A stretch of DNA of 22,820 nt from an uncultured Helicobacteraceae bacterium (GTDB lineage: Bacteria > Campylobacterota > Campylobacteria > Campylobacterales > Helicobacteraceae): NCBI GenBank assembly GCA_934728205.1, contig CAKVEH010000005.1:1-22820 (forward strand). Direction: 5' to 3'. A model generated the notes under the pieces. That model had not been told where the DNA came from. It was given only the letters and a program-made list of their open reading frames with translations, and made no database searches. This document shows, piece after piece, positions 17,712 through 22,820 of this stretch; within the stretch, counting starts at the first letter, position 1, and each line of letters opens with the position of its first letter. The position numbers and the translations under genes were made by a program.

Positions 17712-17747
17712 AATGCAAAGATTCTCTTATAGAATCTTTGCATTTTT
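17712..17747. terminator. strong intrinsic terminator after gdhA
   Basis: A perfect 14-bp stem, AATGCAAAGATTCT/AGAATCTTTGCATT, with a 5-base loop (CTTAT) starts 12 bases after the gdhA stop and runs into five T. Like the terminator at 46-74 its stem contains AAAGATTCT and its inverse. It can also stop the ileS-side transcript. Confidence 0.92.
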
Positions 17748-17898
17748 ACCATAACTTCTCCACACAAAAACCACAAAATATAAAGCAAACTAAAAAAATC
17801 TCATAAAATTCAATTCAACACAACGACACATTTATCTTTCATTATTGCAACTTTATTTAGAAAGCAAGTTAAAAAGAGTTGATAATTGCAAATTTTTA

Positions 17899-18024
17899 TT
17901 ACGGATTAGGGCGGAAGTATCGTAGGAGTAAAAATATCACCAATGACAATCCCAACACAACACCAATAGTGCTAAAGGCTTCAAAATATCCAAAAGGCTT
18001 GCTTAAATCAAACATATTTTCCAT
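17899..18024 (-). CDS. 41-residue single-helix membrane protein downstream of ileS
   Basis: A short open frame starts with ATG at 18022-18024, 27 bases after the ileS stop on the same strand, with AGGA about eight bases upstream. The product begins MENMFDLSKPFGYFEAFST and continues with one hydrophobic helix (about residues 18-34) and a basic end (LRYFRPNP). The charge pattern, acidic before and basic after the helix, predicts an inner-membrane protein with its C-terminus in the cytosol. I do not recognise a family. It is the only gene-like feature in the 351-base gap between gdhA and ileS; the rest (17748-17898) is AT-rich with nothing I can name. Confidence 0.65.
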   Translation of the reverse strand: MENMFDLSKPFGYFEAFSTIGVVLGLSLVIFLLLRYFRPNP

Positions 18025-18051
18025 ACTATCATTCCTATTGCGTTAAGATTC

Positions 18052-20823
18052 TCACCCGACTACTTGCTTGCAGCGCACACATAAGCAATCCTCGCTGGGC
18101 GCGATAAATTGCCAACAACGCGGGCATTTATGCTTTTTCGCGCGGGCGATATAAAATGTCTCGGTGGTTTTTGATTGTGTGTTTTCAACGCCAAATTCAC
18201 CCAAAATTTCCTCGCCATCTTGCGCACTCTTGCATTCACTTACGATAAGCCATCGCTCTAGCTCGCTAAACTCTTGCTTATTTGGGCTTATTACGCAGAG
18301 TTCTAGCGAGGATTTGATAAGTTTTTCTTTTTTAAGCCCATCTACGCATTCACCAAACTTCTCTCTAATGTGCATTAAACGGGTAAAATCCGCTGTATAT
18401 GCGAGATTACTAAGAGAATCTAAGTCGCTATCGCGTATGTCAAAAATATCTTCCCCGCCGTTTTTTACCAATTCACTTGCGTGCGAAAATGCCTCATACG
18501 CAGTGTATGTCAGCACAGGAGCAATAGTGAAAAGTAATTTGCGTAAGATAAGTGCCATAGCACTTTGAATAGAGAGCCTACGAGAATCGCCAATCCCATC
18601 ACAATACAAGCTATCCTTACACAAATCCATATACACGCCACTTAAATGCGTGCTTAAGAAGTTCATTATCACACTAAAGCCCTTAGCGAATTCATACTCG
18701 CCAAAGAGCGCGTTTGCAGTGTTTAGTTCCTTTTGTGCGAGCGCGACAATGTAGCTATCAATCTGTGAGCTTAGTGGAGTGAGATTCTCTAAGCCTTGTG
18801 TGTTTGCAAGGAGGAATCGAATGGTATTACGCACCTTTTTATACTGCTCGCTAATTTGCTTTAAAATCTCATTAGAAATGCGTTGGTCATTTTGATAATC
18901 ACTTAATGCCACCCAAAGTCTTAGAATCTCGCTTCCATATTGCTTGATGACTTCTTGTGGAAGCACCACATTGCCTAATGATTTGCTCATTTTACGCCCA
19001 TTTGCATCCATTGTGAATCCGTGTGTAAGCACGCTTTTATACGGGGCTTTTTTGTTGATTGCGCACGACACAAGCAATGAACTTTGAAACCAGCCTCTGT
19101 GTTGGTCGCTCCCCTCTAAATACATACTCGCAGGATACGCACCTGCATTGTATGTGGGATTTTGTAGCACAGCACTCCAAGTGCTTCCACTATCAAACCA
19201 CACATCTAAGATATGTTTGCCTTTTTGCAAATCTTTTGCCCTGTGTTTCCAGCTTTGCGGGAGTAACTCCTCTACCTCGCGCTCCCACCACGCATCACAG
19301 CCTTGTTTTTCAAATATTTGCGCGATATGCTCTAACACTTCAGAATCTAAAATCGCTTCGCCATTTGTGTTGTCTATGAAAAACGCGATTGGCACACCCC
19401 AATCCCTTTGACGAGAGATGCACCAATCAGGGCGATTTTGCACCATTCCATAGATTCTGTTGCGTCCGATTTGTGGATAAAATGTTGTTTTTTCAATTTC
19501 ATTTAGGGCAATTTGGCGCAAAGTTTTCCCCTCAAAGAACGGCTCATCAAGCAAAATAAACCATTGTGTCGTGGCACGATAAATCACAGGTTTATGAGAA
19601 CGCCAGCAATGTGGATAAGAGTGCGTAATCTTACTTGAATGCAATAGACTCTCCCCCAAAAGCTCTAAAATGCGTGGTTGGGCATCAAAAATGTGCTGAC
19701 CGACAAATTCTTTTGCGTTTGGCAGGAGTTTAAGACTTTCTACTAAAGGCGAGAAATTCCCCTTATCATCAACGGGCATAATAACTTCTAATCCATATTC
19801 CAAGCCAATGTAGTAGTCATCTTCGCCGTGCCCGGGCGCAGTATGCACCGCCCCACTCCCATCATTAAGTGAGACATATTCTGCTAAAATCAACACAGAA
19901 TCTCGCCCATTAAGTGGATTTATCGCCTTTAGATTCTCTAATTCTTTTGCGCTAAATTCACGCATTATTGTTTGTAAGCCAAGAGTTTCTTTAAGTTTTT
20001 CAAAGAGTGATTTTGCCACAATGCATCCATTTTGCGCAAGGACATAGACTTCATTTGGATTGATTGCAATCCCCACATTAGCGGGTAGTGTCCAAGGCGT
20101 AGTCGTCCAAATCACTACACCAACTTTATTTGTGCTAGATTCTAATTTGAGAGATTTTTTTGCTTCATCGCTTAGAGCAAACTTCACAAAGATAGAATCT
20201 GAAACTTTATCTTGGTATTCTACTTCTGCGTCTGCAAGCGCGGTTTCACACGCCCAGCTCCAATAAATTGGCTTTAATCGTTGCACGAGCAGGCCCTCTT
20301 TGGCGATTTGGCAAAGGGAGCGATAAATTTGCGCCTCAAAGACATAATCCATTGTTTTATAAGGATTTTTAAAGTTACCAAGCACTCCTAACGCTTGAAA
20401 TTCCTCACTTTGAATAGTGAGGAAATTTTGTGCCCAATCTCTACACATTTGGCGAATGGTTGATTTTGGCAAAGTATCTTTTTTCGCCTTGCCAAGTTTT
20501 TCTTCTACTTTTTGTTCAATGGGCAATCCGTGGCAATCCCAGCCCGGTGTATAGGCGATTTTTTCACCTTTGAAGTAGTGGTATTTCACCACAATGTCTT
20601 TAAGAATCTTATTAAGCGCGTGCCCGATATGCAAGTGTCCGTTGGCGTATGGAGGTCCATCGTGTAAATTAAAAGTATCTTTGCTGTTTCCATTTGCCTT
20701 TAGCATTTTTTCATATATTTTTTTTTCTTGCCATTTGGTATATACGGGTGGTTCGCTAGCAGTGAGGTTACCACGCATTGGGAAATCTGTGTTGGGTAAA
20801 ATAAGAGTATCTTTATAATCCAT
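18052..20823 (-). CDS. ileS: isoleucine-tRNA ligase IleS
   Basis: IleS charges tRNA-Ile. From the ATG at 20821-20823 the protein has 923 residues, the usual bacterial length, and begins MDYKDTLILP, as family members do. The class I motifs are HIGH (65-68 in NGHLHIGH) and KMSKS (611-615). The editing domain lies between, with WTTTPWTLPAN and the DDYYIGLEYG-type segment. The C-terminal zinc knuckle CPRC...CVRC (C900, C903, C915, C918) is of the bacterial type. An open frame extends 27 residues further upstream, but its start would fall beyond the promoter at 20856-20861, so the shorter start is preferred; AAGG lies about seven bases before it. Confidence 0.96.
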   Translation of the reverse strand: MDYKDTLILPNTDFPMRGNLTASEPPVYTKWQEKKIYEKMLKANGNSKDTFNLHDGPPYANGHLHIGHALNKILKDIVVKYHYFKGEKIAYTPGWDCHGLPIEQKVEEKLGKAKKDTLPKSTIRQMCRDWAQNFLTIQSEEFQALGVLGNFKNPYKTMDYVFEAQIYRSLCQIAKEGLLVQRLKPIYWSWACETALADAEVEYQDKVSDSIFVKFALSDEAKKSLKLESSTNKVGVVIWTTTPWTLPANVGIAINPNEVYVLAQNGCIVAKSLFEKLKETLGLQTIMREFSAKELENLKAINPLNGRDSVLILAEYVSLNDGSGAVHTAPGHGEDDYYIGLEYGLEVIMPVDDKGNFSPLVESLKLLPNAKEFVGQHIFDAQPRILELLGESLLHSSKITHSYPHCWRSHKPVIYRATTQWFILLDEPFFEGKTLRQIALNEIEKTTFYPQIGRNRIYGMVQNRPDWCISRQRDWGVPIAFFIDNTNGEAILDSEVLEHIAQIFEKQGCDAWWEREVEELLPQSWKHRAKDLQKGKHILDVWFDSGSTWSAVLQNPTYNAGAYPASMYLEGSDQHRGWFQSSLLVSCAINKKAPYKSVLTHGFTMDANGRKMSKSLGNVVLPQEVIKQYGSEILRLWVALSDYQNDQRISNEILKQISEQYKKVRNTIRFLLANTQGLENLTPLSSQIDSYIVALAQKELNTANALFGEYEFAKGFSVIMNFLSTHLSGVYMDLCKDSLYCDGIGDSRRLSIQSAMALILRKLLFTIAPVLTYTAYEAFSHASELVKNGGEDIFDIRDSDLDSLSNLAYTADFTRLMHIREKFGECVDGLKKEKLIKSSLELCVISPNKQEFSELERWLIVSECKSAQDGEEILGEFGVENTQSKTTETFYIARAKKHKCPRCWQFIAPSEDCLCVRCKQVVG

Positions 20824-20855
20824 ACATTTAGCCTTAAAGTTGAATTTAACTTGGA

Positions 20856-20861
20856 ATTGTA
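20856..20861 (-). promoter_or_regulatory. extended -10 promoter P2 of ileS
   Basis: On the - strand ATTTTGCTACAATTCC has TGN plus TACAAT, 33 bases upstream of the ileS ATG. It is nearly identical to the cheA promoter. Confidence 0.65.
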
Positions 20862-20937
20862 GCAAAATTAAAGAGCGTTTAGGTGTGTTGGCAAGATTAT
20901 TCATTAAGAATGCTCTTTTTAAGCCTTAATTTAGGGC

Positions 20938-20943
20938 ATTGTA
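20938..20943 (-). promoter_or_regulatory. extended -10 promoter P1 of ileS
   Basis: On the - strand TTTTTGCTACAATGCC is a second copy of the same promoter form, 82 bases further upstream than P2. Having two matches in one intergenic region argues that at least one is used. Confidence 0.5.
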
Positions 20944-21029
20944 GCAAAAAGTTAGGGAATCTTTTAGCGAAAAATTGCAGAATTTAGATACAAAAATTCC
21001 TTAAAATTCTATAAATTTTGCGTTTTATT

Positions 21030-21115
21030 TACCAAAATATGGTTTTTGGTATTAAATTTTTTTAGCATTAGTCGATGGTTAGCCGATTTTAAAGGGTGTA
21101 ACAAATGCTAAAAAA
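21030..21115 (+). other. structured leader region upstream of rpoD
   Basis: Two inverted repeats lie in the 321-base divergent gap (20824-21144). The first, TACCAAAA/TTTTGGTA (21030-21037 with 21044-21051), is an 8-bp hairpin followed five bases later by seven T. The second, TTTTTTAGCATT/AATGCTAAAAAA (21058-21069 with 21104-21115), is a perfect 12-bp pairing around 34 bases, and its left arm uses that same T run. The first alone resembles a terminator on the rpoD strand. Confidence 0.5.
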
Positions 21116-21144
21116 TAAGCAGGACTTTGTAATAAGGAGTGTCT

Positions 21145-22820
21145 ATGGCAGTGCAAAATGAACAAAACGATGTCTTTGATGAGATGACTGATGCTGATAT
21201 GGAAGAGATGATTATCATTGATGGAGAAGATGAAAAAAGCACTGATAAGAAAAAAGCCAAAGAGGTAATGGGTTCTTTGGAAAAATTCTTTAAAGAGGAA
21301 GAAAGTAGTTATGTAACCTACGAAAAAATTGCGCAAATTTTTAACAAAGCACCCTCAAGTGCGCAAGCGCGAAAAATCCGAGAAATGGCAAAAAAATACA
21401 AAAAAGAACTTTTAAGCTCTTCAGAAGCAGCAATCAAACTCAACAATAAAGAAAAAGTCCAATCTCAAAAAGAGCGCAAGAGAATGCTAGATGAGGAGTT
21501 AGAGAGCGAGTTTGACTTCACTAAGGATAAAGAGCTCTTAGAGTGGAGCAGGAGCGATAGCCCTGTGCGAATGTATCTGCGTGAAATGGGGCAAGTGCCA
21601 CTTCTCACCAAAGAAGAAGAGGTGGATTTATCTAAAAAAATAGAAATTGGAGAGAGCACCATTTTAGATGCGATTTGCTCTGTGCCTTATCTTATTGATT
21701 TTATCTATGATTACAAAGACGCGCTTATCAATAGAGAGAGACGCGTAAAAGAGCTTTTTAAAAGCTTCGATGATGATGAGGAGGAGGGCGAAGATTCTGA
21801 ATCATTAGAGCTAGATGTCGAGGAGAGTGATTTAGAATCTGAAAACACAAAGCAAACACTCGAGGATAAAAAGGTCTTAAAAGTCGCCAAACGCAAAGAT
21901 AAAAAGCGTGTAGAAAAAGTGTTGGAGAGTTTTAAAGCACTTGATAAAGCAAAGCGTGATTGGCTTAAAGTCCTTAACACAGAAAATACAATCAATGAAA
22001 AAGAGAAAAAAAATAAAGCCAAGAGCGATGAGGATTTGGCGCAGATTCTTTTGCTCGCACACAAAAAGCAGATTTTAAAGGACAAATTACTTGATTTAGG
22101 TCCTACAAGCAAGCTTATTAACGAGCTTGTAAAGGCGATGGAGAATACACTAAAAAGTGGCGATGGGTTTGAAAAAGAGCTCAAAAGACTTGAATATAAA
22201 CTCCCGCTTTTTAATGATACGCTTAAACAAAATCACCAAGAGATTCTCTCTAAAATCACTTCAATGAGTCGCGAAGATATTGTCGCTAGTGTGCCAGAAG
22301 CCACGATGGTGAGTGCGTATGTGGAGATTCAAAAACTCTTTAAAACAAAAGAGGCAAGTGAAGGTGGATTTAACCTAGAGCCAGAGAAACTCAAAGAAAT
22401 TTTAGAGCAAATCAAGCGCGGAAAAAATATTTCGGATAAGGCAAAGGCAAAAATGGCAAAATCAAATTTACGCCTTGTAGTAAGCATCGCTAAACGATAC
22501 ACCAATCGTGGCTTACCATTTTTGGACTTAATCCAAGAGGGAAATATCGGGTTGATGAAAGCGGTGGATAAGTTTGAATATAAAAAGGGCTTTAAGTTTT
22601 CTACCTATGCGACTTGGTGGATTCGCCAAGCTATTTCGCGTGCAATCGCTGACCAAGCGCGCACGATAAGAATCCCAATCCATATGATTGAGACGATTAA
22701 CAGAATCCACAAGATTATGCGTAAGTCTATACAAGAAACAGGCAAAGAGCCAGATGTAGAGTTTATCGCTAAAGAAGTGGGCTTACCTGTGGATAAAGTG
22801 AAAAATGTGGATTTTTTGAA
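21145..22820 (+). CDS. rpoD: RNA polymerase sigma-70 factor RpoD (partial, C-terminus beyond window)
   Basis: The frame is open from ATG 21145 to the window end (558 codons) with AAGGAG (21134-21139) upstream. The protein starts with an acidic N-terminus, has region 1.2 at about 138-165 ([21 protein letters not shown]), then a long charged non-conserved region (about 166-430) with a run of acidic residues near 210-240, then regions 2.1-2.4 (about 433-512: [55 protein letters not shown]) and the start of region 3. Region 4 is outside. This is the primary sigma factor, the one expected to read the extended -10 promoters listed here. Its gene diverges from ileS. Confidence 0.96.
   Translation, partial: MAVQNEQNDVFDEMTDADMEEMIIIDGEDEKSTDKKKAKEVMGSLEKFFKEEESSYVTYEKIAQIFNKAPSSAQARKIREMAKKYKKELLSSSEAAIKLNNKEKVQSQKERKRMLDEELESEFDFTKDKELLEWSRSDSPVRMYLREMGQVPLLTKEEEVDLSKKIEIGESTILDAICSVPYLIDFIYDYKDALINRERRVKELFKSFDDDEEEGEDSESLELDVEESDLESENTKQTLEDKKVLKVAKRKDKKRVEKVLESFKALDKAKRDWLKVLNTENTINEKEKKNKAKSDEDLAQILLLAHKKQILKDKLLDLGPTSKLINELVKAMENTLKSGDGFEKELKRLEYKLPLFNDTLKQNHQEILSKITSMSREDIVASVPEATMVSAYVEIQKLFKTKEASEGGFNLEPEKLKEILEQIKRGKNISDKAKAKMAKSNLRLVVSIAKRYTNRGLPFLDLIQEGNIGLMKAVDKFEYKKGFKFSTYATWWIRQAISRAIADQARTIRIPIHMIETINRIHKIMRKSIQETGKEPDVEFIAKEVGLPVDKVKNVDFL

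Noticed and set aside
17748..17898. Possible small RNA or tRNA in the gap after gdhA
   Set aside because: Only 5-bp pairings, no cloverleaf, no promoter of the local form and no second terminator.
20824..20904. Longer IleS with 27 additional N-terminal residues
   Set aside because: The family starts at MDYKDTLILP-like sequence, and a strong -10 (20856-20861) lies inside the extension.

Overview
The window looks like chromosome from an enterohepatic (non-gastric) Helicobacter. The pointers are the cheV3-cheA(REC)-cheW order, with a CheA carrying a C-terminal receiver as in H. pylori, the futalosine-pathway enzyme MqnE, an RpoD with a long charged non-conserved region, extended -10 promoters of the type TTTGCTAYAAT with no clear -35, and a poly-G phase-variation tract. 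An argC gene argues against H. pylori, which lacks arginine synthesis. The species cannot be named from this stretch. Most of it is ordinary core chromosome; I see no insertion sequence, prophage, CRISPR array, rRNA or tRNA.

Layout. 1-47: last codons of an unidentified + strand gene, closed by a strong terminator. 82-1116 (-): a shortened alpha-carbonic anhydrase remnant and a DUF374 lysophospholipid acyltransferase-like gene. 1260-3367 (+): mqnE then lpxC (menaquinone, lipid A). 3533-4502 (+): a small three-helix membrane protein and a small lipoprotein. 4519-7622 (-): a TonB-dependent receptor followed by a periplasmic esterase, which together look like a ferric-siderophore uptake and hydrolysis pair. 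7769-8674 (-): cysK-like synthase. 8856-12118 (+): pepD, argC and a calcineurin-like phosphatase in a tight run. 12183-16117 (+): cheV3, cheA with receiver, cheW. 16348-17700 (+): gdhA with a strong terminator. 17899-20823 (-): ileS followed by a 41-residue membrane protein not previously called from its length alone. 21145-end (+): rpoD, cut by the window edge.

The most interesting point is the TonB receptor. Its signal peptide and its body lie in different frames, joined by a run of nine G (coding strand) right after the signal peptide. One extra G, or two fewer, restores a 716-residue receptor. As written the gene is OFF. The esterase starts directly behind the receptor stop and could be affected by polarity, so the whole siderophore pair may switch together.

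Other points worth attention: the 7-mer AGATTCT/AGAATCT occurs about sixty times in 22.8 kb, far above chance, and builds the stems of the two best terminators, as uptake sequences do in other bacteria; cheA holds a 29-bp direct repeat exactly 81 codons apart in its linker; the rpoD leader has two nested or adjacent inverted repeats; and the carbonic anhydrase remnant seems to keep both ends of the gene but not the zinc-binding middle.
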